From NCBI RefSeq assembly GCF_001540865.1, contig NC_033640.1, positions 6,888,910 through 6,952,909 of the forward strand: a stretch of DNA of 64,000 nt. The letters run 5' to 3'. Shown one piece after another: positions 49,031 to 61,484 of this stretch (positions within the stretch are counted from its first letter, which is position 1; each line of letters starts with the position of its first letter). This DNA comes from Ananas comosus (taxonomy: Eukaryota > Streptophyta > Magnoliopsida > Poales > Bromeliaceae). Both the position numbers and the translations under genes were made by a program. Under the pieces are notes generated by a model. That model saw nothing but the letters and a program-made list of their open reading frames with translations. It had not been told where the DNA came from and made no database searches.

Positions 49031-49450
49031 CAATGTACCCGAGCTTTGTAGTGGGTGCAATTTTTAAATTCACAATTATTATATTATACGTTATGTAAAG
49101 TAATTTAATAGAGTTAAATAAAAATGCTAATATATATTTATACATATGTCTTATTTGGAGAGTGAGAAGAAAATATTAAATAAAAGTTGAAGTTACAGAG
49201 AGAGAGCACTTTCAAACTTCGAAATATAGTATATTATACTCATAATTGAGCAAAATCAAAATTAAAGATTTTTAAAATAGATAATTACTAAATTCAAGTT
49301 ATTATTTTAAATATTCATATCTTTTGTTTGGAGAAAGAGAAAAAAAGGAGAGCATTAAATTAAAAATTAAACTGAGAGAGAGGAAAGTGGTATGCACATT
49401 TCGTGGTGAGAAGGGAAAAGAAAAGAGAAAAGGTATGATCATTAAATTAA

Positions 49451-50104
49451 CGACTTGTTTGGTTCCAGAGTGGAATTGGAATGCATAATGGAATGTGAAT
49501 GAATTGGAATAGGAATTAAATTACCCCACTGCCCCAAGACGTTTGGTTCATTTTTGGATTGAAAATTAGAATGAATTATTCCTATTTCACTGTTTGGTTG
49601 ATACAAAGTAAAAAAAATAGAATAACATAATATTAATTTTACATTCAAATATAATTTTATAAAACTATCTAAAATTTATATAAAACAAATTAATACTACT
49701 CTCAAGTTAGAGCAATGGCAAAAAAATTAAATTTATTTTAAAAATTTTTATGCAAGAAATTACAAAAAAAATGCATAAATTTTTTTTGAATAAAATTATA
49801 ATAAAAATAATATATCACTTTTTTTTTAATGCTGAGAAAAGAGGGAAGAGATAGGTATAGGGGGAGAAAGGATGGATAAGGTGGAGAAATATTGGGCTGG
49901 GCCTGAGGAAGAGGTGAGTGTGGGCTTGGGATTGAAACTTCAATCCGGGCTTGGAGACCGGAATTAATTTGTAAGCTAATAGACCATTCCCATTCCGATC
50001 TGAAATGAAAGTCCTGACCGATTCCTGTGAACCAAACAAAATTAGCAGGATTTGATCAAACCGATTCCCATTCCGAATCCAAAATGCACGAACCAAACAG
50101 GCCC
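49451..50104. mobile_element. Tourist/PIF-Harbinger-like MITE, 654 bp
   Basis: Left terminus CGACTTGTTTGGTTCCAGA; right terminus, reverse-complemented, GGGCCTGTTTGGTTCGTGC, a common Tourist end. TAA flanks both sides (49448-49450 and 50105-50107). Subterminal regions are also complementary (GGAATTGGAATGC-type). No transposase. Confidence 0.78.
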
Positions 50105-50107
50105 TAA

Positions 50108-51095
50108 ATCAAAATTAAGTAAGAGAGACAATACCATAGGGATTTAAAATTTTAAAATTTGAAATTAAAAAATTAGAAATAAATATTATAAATTTTAAAA
50201 TTGTAAAAGTTTAAATTTAGAATTCAAATTTCAATATCTAAAATTTAAAATTTTATAATATAAAATTTTAAAACCCTATATATATATATATGTATATAGG
50301 TAGGGAGAGAGAGGGCCGGGGAGGGGGTTTGGTAGACATGTGTCATTTTGAGATTTCCAAACCCTCCTTTAATGTAGAAGAAAGAATAGAAATAGCATAG
50401 ATGTATCTAATATCACCCCATGGACCATACATACGTTCACAAATCAACAGTCTATGGTGCACCAAGTGCACCAAAAGTAGTCCGAGAACACGTGTCAAAA
50501 TAGTAGAATAAGTCCACGGACTTTTGTATATAGTAACATATAGTTCTGATCTAATAAGCTTATTTGAAGTCCTTTAAAACATTCCTTTAGACTCAAATTT
50601 GACAGGCAAACTCAATTAAAATTAATCAATAGCAATTTACTCTGACTTTCTTGGCACTTGAACAAGAATCATACAACAAGCTATGTCCAATAAGGGCGTT
50701 TGGATTCACGAATCTCTAATTAATCCAATATAACTCAAGTACGGTAGTGTTTGAGTTTATTCTGAAGTATGATTGCTTTTTTGTTATTTATTTTGATATA
50801 ACTCGTATAATTTAAAAGTTAAATTCAATCACTTTTTCTATTTGTTTTGGTGTAACCTGTTATTGATAAAATTAGTTTTTTGAGGTTTATTATTTGTTTT
50901 GACGTAAGTAAGTGGATTCCGGTACCTCTAAAATATGGTAATAACTTTTTTCTATAAAATCCATCCTATTGAAAATATGGTAATAACTTATCTCTATAAA
51001 ATCCATCCTATTAAATCATTAAATCCCTCATTATTGTTTAAAAGTAATTTTAACCCATTGTGAAAAGAAGTAACTCTAATCCATTAATTCTAGGC
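50108..51095. other. AT-rich intergenic DNA
   Basis: Low-complexity AAATTTTAAAATTT runs at about 50140-50275, a short (TA)n near 50281-50300, and otherwise nothing recognised. Confidence 0.5.
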
Positions 51096-51390
51096 TTAAT
51101 TGCATACAGGTCCCCACAAACATAGTGAATTGCAGATATATCCCTACAAAAGTCTTAATATATTCAGATATGTCCCTGCCATTAGGATCCGTTAAAGAAA
51201 TTTAGTTAACCACAGTTAAAATACTTAACTATGATTAATTAATAAAGTAAATTAACAATTTTACGTTTCTTCTTCTTCTTCCTTTTTCTCTTCATCTTCT
51301 TTTTCTTCCTCTTCCTCTTCCTCTTCTTCTTCTTCTATTTTTTTCGTATCCTCATTTTTCTCCTTTTTCCTTTTTCTTCTCTTTCTTCAA

Positions 51391-51498
51391 ATCGGCCGCA
51401 CCTTCGCCCTGCGCCTCGTCGCTGCGGGCCTCAGCCTCATCCTGGTTGCCCGCAACTCCGACAAGCTTCGTGCCGCCGCCGCCACCGCCTGCTCCAGC
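51391..51498 (+). pseudogene. Captured fragment of a very-long-chain 3-ketoacyl-CoA reductase (KCR/GL8-like)
   Basis: An open plus frame from 51391 reads IGRTFALRLVAAG, then LSLILVARNSDKLRAAAAT. This matches the Rossmann NADP-binding start of plant KCR1/GLOSSY8 (TDGIG.AFAF.LA..GLNLILVARNPDKL, recalled), the short-chain reductase for the second step of very-long-chain fatty acid elongation in the ER. About 30 of some 320 residues are present; the catalytic Ser-Tyr-Lys part is missing. The segment is GC-rich within an AT-rich MITE and bounded by a TTC tract and a Lys/Arg-rich tail, so it is a transposon-carried gene piece and not a gene. Confidence 0.78.
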
Positions 51499-51547
51499 AG
51501 CCCAAAAAGGAAGAGAAAACGGAAAAGGGACATTTGTGAGGGCATTC

Positions 51548-51636
51548 TTAGTTGGATGAAAGGGGGTAATTACACGAACTTCACGGCTGCTTCCCCGCTC
51601 TCGCTAGTTGTCAACTTGAAGCATGCCTTCCCGGCT
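51548..51636 (+). repeat. 89-bp direct repeat, left copy
   Basis: TTAGTTGGATGAAAGGGGG through CTTCCCGGCT. Identical to 57609-57697 except for one G/A difference. It marks the left end of the foreign insert. Confidence 0.9.
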
Positions 51637-54600
51637 CCCCGCAGCTCCGAGCTGCTGGAACGAGACTACAAAGCGAATCCGGTGAGAGATCAGGCTTAAG
51701 AGAGAAGGTTGTCCCATGCCTTTCTTATGTGAACCTTGAGTCCTCCTCCTACCTCCGAGTGGTGAGTGGTTGCTGGCTGGAAGTTTTTTTTTTAATTCGA
51801 CTGGTAGTGCCAGGTTATTAAAATCACTGATCTCTATGCGTGGCCCTGGGGAGGACAATTTTGGTCTGTTTGAACGCTCCTTTCGTCAGACCCCGAGTGT
51901 CGACGCGTCGAATGTGGTCGTTTAAAACGGAGTACTTAACCTCCTGACGCCTCCCCCGCCGGTAAAGTGTCTAAAGACCCTGCAATCTTCATTTAGATTT
52001 ACCTTCTAATTGCTATAATCCGGTTTGGTTTGACCGGCGACTCTGTTCATAGTCGAGAGATTTTCTAATAGAAATTTAGCCAGGGTGCGCCTGCTCTTTT
52101 TTTCCCCGCGGGATCAAATGGTAGATCGATCAGCCGATAAACCACGCGGTTCGAATCCGCATCCCAGGCCGGCAAACTCGGTGAGGAAAGAGATATCTAT
52201 TATTGCTACTTTCTTATTCTACGTACGAGACATGAGCTGCTTATAGCAACTACCACTGATCGTCCAACCAGGTATACAACCTCTCGCTTGAGCGAACGTC
52301 GACGTACTGACGGTTACATAAAAATGCCTGCCTCCCCCTTGCTGTCCGTTCGTTCACCCCCTTCAATTAATAAGTCACTGCATCGGAAGGAAATAGTGAA
52401 TTCTTTGTATCGGAAACATCTCTGGAATCAAAGCAGGGCATTCGCTTAGATGGAGGAAAGGAAATAGGAGTTTTCCGCGGACGATTACGGCCTCGAACGC
52501 CCTAAAAACAACAACAAAGTCAAGCACTCGCTCTTCGCGGCGAGGGCTTTGCTCCTTGTCTAAGGAAGCGAGTGCTTGCTTTTGGGGAATATGGAAAAAG
52601 AAAATATGAGATTCCTCCCCTTCCAAGTACTTATGAGATTGCTCATAAGTACTTTTCAGACTTATGGGCTTCCTCATAAGTACTTGGAAGGCTATGTATT
52701 GGCCTGACGTACAGATCCCTAACCTACGTGGTTCTACAAAGAACTCTCAGCGAAATTGATTTCGTTTTTTTACCCGATTAGTATATTAATAGTTATTCTA
52801 TTACTTTGTTTTTTCATGCTCATGAGATGGTTTAGGCCTAAATGTTTACCCTCGAGGCTGTTTCCAAATAATCCCAACCTTTTTCTTTTTTTTTTGTTTA
52901 ACTACCCTAAAGAGAAGAGGCAGCAAAACGGGTATTTTAAGCTAGCTCTCACGTATTTCATTCACACATGGGGGATGTCTAGTTGGTTGTCTTTTTTACA
53001 TCCTTTTTCTTCCAAAAAGTCCTACGACACAGCCTGCCATCATCTATACAGTAATAGACGTTTAGACTTTAGTAGTCTGGGATATCCTCTTAGTTTCATC
53101 GCTGCCAATTCGTGGTTTGCATTCTGTTGCTGTAGTACCTCCGCCGTATGATTAAGCATCCTTTCAGTAATCCCTCTGAGCTTCAAGAAGTTCCCTCGCG
53201 TTTTGTTAAGTGATTTCCTCGTCTGGGAATTCGGTCCTCAATGGTTCGTAGGGCAGTAAGAGAGGAGGTAATGGCGGAACTTCAGCTGGCATCGGATGGA
53301 GCGGATTAACCTAAATCGGAATGTAACTAAACAGCAATTGAAAGAGGTAGAGCAACTGGAAAAACTAGCCCAACTCGATCAGTAGGATAATCATCCCTAT
53401 CCTATAATTATCACTCTCTTTTGTCCATACCTTGTGATTGCTCTGCGTATTTCTTTACCCTCTTTCTCTATTTAAAGAAAAGGCAAGAAGCTCAACTTTC
53501 TCTATTGGTAACTTCCAAGCAATCCAGAGAAAGATTCAAAGGGGAGCAGAGCAGAGAGCAGGCATGGATGAAAGACCTATTATTACTCTTACTTTTTATT
53601 AGCTTTTCTTATTCATATAAAGTTTTTAAACAAAATCAATGTCATGAAAAAAGATGATACACAATGATGCGCTTCTTCAAGAGCAAAAGGAGCTCTTAGG
53701 ATGGGACAACTGTCTTGACACGTGCCGGCTTCTTCTTATTCGTACTGTTCTTTCCCCAACACTATCGAAGAAAGGGGCCCGTACCATTAAGGTAAGCCCG
53801 GAAGCAAGGAGGAGAGTGAGAGTCCAATCCTTCGTTTCACACCGGTGCTTGTAAGTTCCTTAAGGTACTACTTTCATTCTTTGGGCTGCTTAGTCTTTAT
53901 TCTTCCGAGCCGATATAGCTTAGCTAGTCCCGCATGCATTATCAGTAGACAAAACAAGGGGCATTTCAATCGGTCAAGCAAGTCTGTCCTTGTGGACTTC
54001 TACCTACGGCCCTCTGTACCCTTCAAACTCAAAAAAGAACGAAATGCCCTTTTGTTGACAGACCATGGAAAAAGGGGAAAGGCCAATGTGTTATACCCAA
54101 AACTACCTTATTACAGGAAAAAAAAAACCCCCTTGACTTAAGCTCGGAAAATGGAAGGAGGAAGGCGGGACCAAGCCCATCAACAGATGCATGAACGGAT
54201 CGGTCTGTCATCCAGCCAGCCCTTAGAAGTGAAAGAAGGAGAAGGCGAGCCAGAGCCAGGAAGAAGGAAGGCGGCTGATGACAATCTACCATATGCGACT
54301 AATCCCGTCACGTCAACATGAACCGACCTTTCGTATGAATAAAGGGAAGAGAGACGAGGACGCTAGACTTCTCTCTACTCCCCAAATCTCTCTAAGAAAG
54401 CAGCAAGCCGAGTTGCTAAAGCCAAGAGGGAAAGTACTCCAACCGAAGGAGAAGGGATGCACCTAACACTAACTGGCCTGATAAAATATGCCAACCATAC
54501 CTCGCTAACCTCCGCCGATACCGATACCGCAACTCCGTTCGGGCTTCAGCTAAAGGAAAGACCAAAGCTGCCCAATAAACCGTTATTTGCTGCTCCATAC

Positions 54601-57600
54601 ATCGGCCAATGTGTGGCTCCACCATCTGTCATTTTCTGCTGGTAGGGCAGGGAAGGACATACTGACCGACCTACCGGGAGAAAAGGCTTTCTACGTCCGC
54701 TTCTCCAGTCCCGCTAATCCAGAAGTCAGTTCATCTTCCCATCCATCGGGGAAATGGAATGCTTCTTTCTCCGTGCCATCACAGGTGGGTGGTGCTGGCG
54801 AAACTCCAACGACTGCTTTTGCTACTGGTGCGGAGGTATATTCGTCTGTGTTTGTGAGTCACCTCGTCTCGATCAGTCTATTTATTCCCTGGTCATTTTG
54901 TAGGCACACATCTGAGGTATCCATATAGGGAGGGATCGCCCATACATAGTGCGAATGCCCATTGGCAATGCCGCAAGAGTTCAGGGACGGCCGTAGCTAA
55001 ATTTCCATTGCTGATCTTACATGTTCCCATGAACAATAAAGAATAAAAGGCTATTCCTTAGACAGAGAGGTGGGATTAACGCGGAATGCGGAACTACAAC
55101 AACATAGACCAGATGGAATATAGAAAATAGGTTGAAGAGCCTGATCCTGGAGCTGAGCAAGCATGGGCTCGATCCACATCGAGTGGAACTACTATTACGA
55201 TATCTGTGGAAGGAAGGTTGAACCTTCACCGAATCATAGTTAGGTGGCACCCATTCCGCAGTGGGCGGACGTCGCACTGCTGCTTCAATAGCTGGCGGGT
55301 AATAATCAGAAAGTTCATCATCAACCACTCATTTGGAAGCCGCTCATGCAACAACGTTTAAGTCAATCCTTCCGCCCAACTATATAAGTATAGTTGTTGT
55401 TGGAAATGCGCCTTTCACACATTACGTATACTAGCTGAGCTTCGTCCCTAATCGTGACTAGTTGTTATTCGTTTCGATCAATTGTCCCCCCAGCCGGCAA
55501 TGCCTCAGCTTCCAAAAATATAGGAAGTAAGTTCTCTTAAAAAAAAAAACTCATCATTATTCAAAGATAAACGCGCTACTAACTAACTAACTAACTAATA
55601 AGGGAAGCTACTTTTCTTCTAAGAAAGGAAGAAAGAAGAAAACAAAAGAAAGAGATCTTCAGTGTCGGGTAGTTTATCTTGTTTCAGTCCGTACAAGAAG
55701 AGACTTTCAGGGTTGCCCAAGAAGGGACGGGCAAAGATGCTATCTATTGGTGGTACTAGTGGAGCGGGAGGGGCTGGATCTCGGTCCCGGAAGCATACCT
55801 CACTCATCAGATGAAAGAAGGTAATTCCCAAGACATTCATCGGGCGCACCGCACTAAAGCAAGAAAGAAAGCCGGTTGTAGATGCCGTACCCTCAGATAT
55901 AAATCGAGTCCCATTTCCAGTTTCCGTTGGAGAAAGAAATAGTCCAGACCCTTTTCCAGTTCCCACGATTGTCAGAAATAGTGGTGCTGATGGGGACGTC
56001 CATCAAAGGGTCGAGAGATCACAAGCCGACCAGCCATGAATAGAAAGAGAGTTGATAGCTATTCAAGCATTCCAGTGAAGCAATCCATTAGATACGAAGG
56101 AAAGTTCGCGGTGAAAGAGATTTCTGATGCAAAGAAGATGACGGGACTGAACCGCGGTTAGTTGTTCTCTCCGTGACATTATACTACTTAGTAGGAGTTA
56201 CATTTCATAGTGGAAATAGACAATGGGTATATCATCTAAACAGGAATCCAGTAGTAGCTTAGGCTAGTCGACAAGGGTTAAGTAGCCTGTTGGAGTAATA
56301 ATATGATACCAATAGGCATAGTAGTTGCGTTTTTTCAAAAGGTTGATGGATAACCAGCTTGAATAAGGCAAAAAGGCAGGTCCGTAGGAGGATTGAAAGA
56401 AAGATTGATTGGGCTGGGAAGCAGAAAGAAGGAGAGAGCGGTCCGTGTTAGCTCGTGCTAAGCTTACGGGAGACCCACAGTTTTAGTTTTTTAACCGGGA
56501 ATTCGCTATGCGTGTCCCGGACAATAGTTCAGAAGGGGTATCGACTGTCGCCAGCACGCTTCAGGCTTTGCTTTCATCAGGGAGGCTACCCTCACCTCAA
56601 GTCATTCTTCGCACTAGTCCCTCGAAGGCAAGCATAACTGCTGCCGTGCCCACCTCTAGGACAAATGCCAAAACCTAATCTCGTCTTGATCCTCTGATCC
56701 AAGGTAGCACCGCACTCAAGTACTTTTACATATCTTTGTCTTCACCTCGAGTGGGAGTCGCTCCACCTACTTGAAGCGAACACAAGCGATCATCCTTCAT
56801 TGAAACATTTTTGAACATGCTTCTGCACAAGACATGGCAGTCCTGCCACGACTGCATGGCCCCACTTCTACTCGTGGTACCACCTCCGCGCATGTCCAAG
56901 CTCAAAATGCACCCTGACAGCAATCGAGCACCAAAGCGCCGATCTTCCTCAAAAGTCCGACACGCCGCATCCTCCATGGCCAACTCGTCAGTCTGACACT
57001 GACGGAGCAAACATCTTTCAGAATGCCATTTGACGAGTCTCCCACACTCAGGCACACCTCTGATTGATCTCGAATCGCTCTGATACCACATAGTCTCAGA
57101 GGAAAGCGGTCCATTATCTCAGCTCTGAGACTATGGCAGATTTTTCCGAACAAACAAGCCTACGAAGGGGTAGATCCGAGAACGAGAAAGCCTGGTTCAT
57201 TACCCATACCGTCAGTCATGGTGGACATGCAACTCCTTATAAATGAAAGATTGATCAATCAATGAAGGGGGACGGGGTTGACACTCTTCCCGATCAGAGA
57301 GGTGACCCCACTCTGCTTTTGGTAGGGTGCTCACAAAAGGATACCAAGATGCATGCGAGGATCCACTCCCTTTTTCGGTTAGGAGAGAAGAAGAAAGACG
57401 ATGAAAATAGTCTGAGACCGTGACCTCGTCTCTCAGTCAATCCAGTACGAACTCACTCCCAGGATTTCTGGTCTTTCCGTCCCTGTCACTCGAAAGAATG
57501 ATTTAGTGAATGCCAAACCCACCTTTGGATGGAGGTTTGGTTGAGCCTCAGGTAGACGTCTGCCGATGTTGGATGAAAGGGGGTAATTACACAAACTTCA

Positions 57601-57608
57601 CGGCTGAT
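51637..57608. other. Foreign insert, probably organellar (mitochondrial-type) DNA
   Basis: About 6 kb with balanced base composition, purine-rich GAAAGAAAG/GGAAGG segments and none of the AT-rich repeat texture around it, the look of plant mitochondrial intergenic DNA. I recognise no mitochondrial gene. Open frames such as 52756-53151 (hydrophobic start) and a patch at 53250-53390 (REEVMAELQLASDGAD, later KEVEQLEKLAQLDQ) have no family I can name. 56730-57090 contains, on the minus strand, a copia-type primer site TGGTATCAGAGCG (57076-57088), so at least this part derives from a retrotransposon. The organellar origin is inference. Confidence 0.4.
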
Positions 57609-57697
57609 TTAGTTGGATGAAAGGGGGTAATTACACGAACTTCACGACTGCTTCCCCGCTCTCGCTAGTTGTCAACTTGAAGCATGCCTTCCCGGCT
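57609..57697 (+). repeat. 89-bp direct repeat, right copy, with a partial third copy before it
   Basis: Right-hand copy of 51548-51636. A partial copy (57568-57607, GTTGGATGAAAGGGGGTAAT through CACGGCTGA) stands directly in front in the same orientation. Confidence 0.9.
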
Positions 57698-57916
57698 GCT
57701 TCCCAGCTGGAGCTTTTGGAGGGACATATTTGTGAGAGCAAAAATGTCATTTCAGGAACCTACTGTAAAAAAAAAACAGTTCTCTAACGGATGCTAACCA
57801 GATGAACGTATTTGAATACATTAAGATTTTTATAGGGATAACTTATATATGAAAATTGAACTTTGTAGCGATATATTTGTAATTCACCATGTTTGCGGGG
57901 ACCTGTATACAATTAA

Positions 57917-60884
57917 AACTTAATTCTAAAGGAAGGAGAGTTTAGATTTTACTATTTAATAAATTTTTTAGAGAAAGTTGAGTATGGTGGAACTTGAGTT
58001 CAGTACTCTAGAGGGGGAAGTCAAGACTAGGTTTAAGGGCTGTTTGGTTTGATGTAAGTGGAGGGGTGGAACTCAAGTTCCATCACTTCTGGTATTTATG
58101 TTGTTGCAAGTCAAAAAAATAATATAACTCAAGTTACATTAATTAAATCTCCACTTCACTTAGTTTTGACTTTTCCATCTAGAGTGTCAAACTAAAGTTC
58201 TATTACACTCAACTTTCTCGAAAAAATTAATTAAATATTAAAATCTAAACTCTAATTTCTTTGCAATGGGTTACAATTACCTCCTTTACAATAGATTAGG
58301 ATTATCTTTAAATAATAATAAAGAATTTAATTATTTAATATGTTGAATTTTTGGATGTAAGTTTATCACTATATTTAGGAGGCTAGGTAAATCTTACTTA
58401 CAGTAAAACAAACAAATGAACTCAAAAAGCTAATTATACTAGCATCAAGTACAGCATCAAAACAAATAAATAAAGTGCTTGAATTTAATTTTCAAGATAT
58501 ATATATTATAATCAAATCTAACAATGAAAAATAACTACACTTTACGAAAACTTCAACACCACTGCGGTTGAGTCATGTTAGATCTAGAACTCTTAAATCC
58601 AAACGGTTTTAGTTATTAGACAATATAAATACTACAAGCAGATGCACAGATTCTTTTTAGCTCCATGCTACTTTTCTATTAATGGCAAAGATTATTTTTA
58701 CTATTTTTTGACATCTTTTAATAATAAAACGAAAAGTCTCAAAATAAATTGCTAAATATAAAAATTTTATAAAAAATAATAATAAATAACTTAAAATTGA
58801 GATTAGAGAAATAGTGAAAAAATTTCTATCAAAATTTAACTAGATTTGAATTATTCTATACTTTAAACTTGTAATGCATCGAAAATAGTATAGCCTAAAA
58901 CAGAAAATTGTTAAAGAAATCACATCGACCATTAAAATTATTAATTTTGAGACTTTGATCGATCACTAATAAAATAATATGGAAGAAATATTAAATTTAT
59001 TTTTTTTTATCTATATTATTTATAAAAGAGGAATTTTATCACGAGTGTTGTTCCAAAATTGCCTACTTTTTTTAAATCTGATACTACACCGTTCCAAACA
59101 ATCTCATCCATTAATTTTTTTAATCTATTATTACTAAACATAGATTTCAAGATCTTACATAGATTAAATGAGAAGAATATACAATTTTTTTTTTCAAATT
59201 TGTGAATTTTTTATTTTCCAAAATGATGTAATATATAGGTCCCTGACCTACTTTTAGGCCCGACTAAATTATGAAAATTATATATAGTGTAAATTGTCAT
59301 TAAAAAACTTTTGAGTAACTATAAATTACGTATGATGCTATTTTATAATTTGAAAAGTTGGTAAATTGAGTGCAACTATCTTACTTTTAAAAAAATTGAC
59401 GAAATTTAAACTAAAATTTATGTATGTGCTATGTAAAAAAGTTCGGAGTAACTATAATTTATGCATGTGGCACTTTCTGATTTGAAAAGTTGTAATTGCA
59501 TGTAAGAATTAATTTTTTACTTTTCTAACAAGAACATTAATTATATAAACCAAGAGTTATTCTAAAAAAAAAAATTATGGTATTGATTACAAGCCATACA
59601 AAAGTTTTCATCTCCAATTTGAGCTCATTCTCATTTTTTAATGGCTCTCAAATTAGCTCACTATAACAGAATTAAATTATATAGACATATCTTTGAGACA
59701 CTATTGTATAAGTGTTCTATTTATACCAAAACTTTTAAAAAAATCTATTAAGGCCTAAATATAAAGTTTAATCCAATCAAAAATAAAAAAATTCTTTACT
59801 CAACCAACCCCACCCAGTCTATTTGGTTCGATTACAAATAGATAAGGAAAAAAAAATTTGATCAGTTCGACCGCGAGAATCTCACAGAGATCGTAGAGGG
59901 CTACAATTACCATATGTCCCTCTGCCACAAATCGATGGAAGAGTGGGTGCCAAATATGAGATGACCTCACATATAGCGACCCCACATATAAGAATGCTTT
60001 AAAAAATTATCGGTAATTTAGCCAACAACATTTTTTTAATTTATACCGATATTTAAAATTGTTGTTATATATCGTTTTTGTTGTAGTAACTAAGTTTGAA
60101 ATTTGATTCAATTAAAATTTTTTTCATAATTAGTGGACTTTCCTGACAATTGTACAATAGTTGTTCATCCCGAAGCCACTCGTGGGTCCTCCCATGGAGT
60201 CTTTAAAATTGACACCTATCCACCTACTTGTCTCTTTGCATGGCTTACAAGCCATCTAGATAATAAAATAAAAAATAAAAAAAAAGGTGAATTAAATTTC
60301 ATGCATAGGAAGTTCTTATTAGGTTTTAATCGATAGTGTTTTCTCTCTCTACCCAAGACATAAAAGGGAGCAAAAAAATAACGAAATTTGTTTGGATTTG
60401 ATACACCAATTTTATAAAGGAAAGAGAGGGGGATGAAGAATTAATGAAGAGGAGAGAAACAGATAAATCGAACACGGGCAATCGTGGCCGCCGTCCACGA
60501 CCACTGCCCCAGCCGTCTTGCATCGCCAATCGTCGCCCTTGCTGCTATTATCGCCGCCACCAAATTTTAGGCGTGGATTTCATACCAATTTGGTATTTAT
60601 ATAAATGTATAATAATATAAAATATAATTTTTATCGATATAATTATATAAAATTAGTTAGTAGTTATATATTTCTAAGGTACAAAATAATGTAATTATTT
60701 AGTAACAGTTTATAAATCTTTGGCTGCGAAAGCGCCGATTGTATATTAGTATATTATTAAAATTTATGCACGGATCACTTTCCCTCTCTCTTTCTCTCTG
60801 CACTGTCCCTTTCCTTCCCTCGCTGTTGTTCCCCACTCTTTAATGCATGAACGTTGTGCACCAATCCACCATAATCTAACAAAA
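57917..60884. other. AT-rich intergenic DNA
   Basis: No gene supported. 58790-59000 is a decayed piece of the MITE family seen at 61485-62025 and 62350-64000 (shared [25 protein letters not shown] and CTATCAAAATTTAACT-like blocks). About 60470-60570 is a small GC-rich patch, open on both strands, not recognised. Confidence 0.5.
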
Positions 60885-60888
60885 TATT

Positions 60889-60919
<31 letters not shown>

Positions 60920-60921
<2 letters not shown>

Positions 60922-61142
60922 TTGAGCTAGAATACTCTCAAAAGTACCAAAAGAATGGTGCTTTTGAGTTTTTAGTCATTGGATGGAGAGATGTAGGGTT
61001 AGGATGATGGTGGTATGTGATGGTAGGTGGTGGTAGGTGGAATAGTGTTTGATTTAAAGGCTATTAATAATTAAGAAGTAGATCCAATGGTTAGAAACTT
61101 AGAAGCACCAAGGGGTTGGTGCTTCTAAAAGTATTCTAGCTC

Positions 61143-61145
<3 letters not shown>
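60920..61145. mobile_element. MITE 1 of the microsatellite-separated cluster
   Basis: Left end GTTGAGCTAGAATACT; right end is its complement, AGTATTCTAGCTCAA. Preceded by (TA)n(GA)n (about 60889-60920) and followed by (TA)n. About 226 bp, no ORF. Confidence 0.78.

Positions 61146-61147
<2 letters not shown>

Positions 61148-61220
<73 letters not shown>
61148..61220. repeat. (TA)n(GA)n microsatellite between MITEs 1 and 2
   Basis: Uninterrupted TA repeats to about 61172, then GA repeats to 61220. Confidence 0.95.
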
Positions 61221-61222
<2 letters not shown>

Positions 61223-61467
61223 GGACTGGGCTACTATTAGTAGCAAAATCCCATTGTTGCTACCAGTTTTTTAGCCTTTGGATCAACTCTTTTCATTATT
61301 TCTAATCATTGGATTAAATACTATAACCCAATGGGGACCACTCAACCCTAGGGGGACCACTCAACTCTAATTGACTAATATCATCATGACCTTATAATTT
61401 TTCATCCAAGGGTTAAAAATTTGATAGCAAAAAGAGTGTTTTACTATTAATAGTATTCCAACCTAAT
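61221..61467. mobile_element. MITE 2 of the cluster
   Basis: Left end TTGGACTGGGCTACTATTAG; right end, reverse-complemented, TTAGGTTGGAATACTATTAA. About 247 bp between (TA)n/(GA)n tracts. Confidence 0.7.
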
Positions 61468-61484
61468 TCTATATATATATATAT

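Larger units (their letters stand above)
51096..57916. mobile_element. Composite MITE-family element carrying a gene fragment and a 6.2-kb insert
   Basis: The left end TTAATTGCATACAGGTCCCC and the right end (reverse-complemented) TTAATTGTATACAGGTCCCC begin inverted arms similar for about 54 bp. The family is that of the 402-bp element at 34213-34614. Between the arms lie a TTC-rich tract, a captured 3-ketoacyl-CoA reductase fragment (51391-51498) and a long insert of different composition (about 51545-57720). Its target duplication was not resolved. Confidence 0.7.

Noticed and set aside
52105..52175. tRNA-like stretch ending GGTTCGAATCC
   Set aside because: Only the T-loop motif fits; no acceptor stem pairing or proper anticodon arm could be drawn.
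52756..53151. 131-codon frame with a hydrophobic start in the foreign insert
   Set aside because: No family recognised; composition fits chance in organellar-type DNA. It is reported only as part of the insert.
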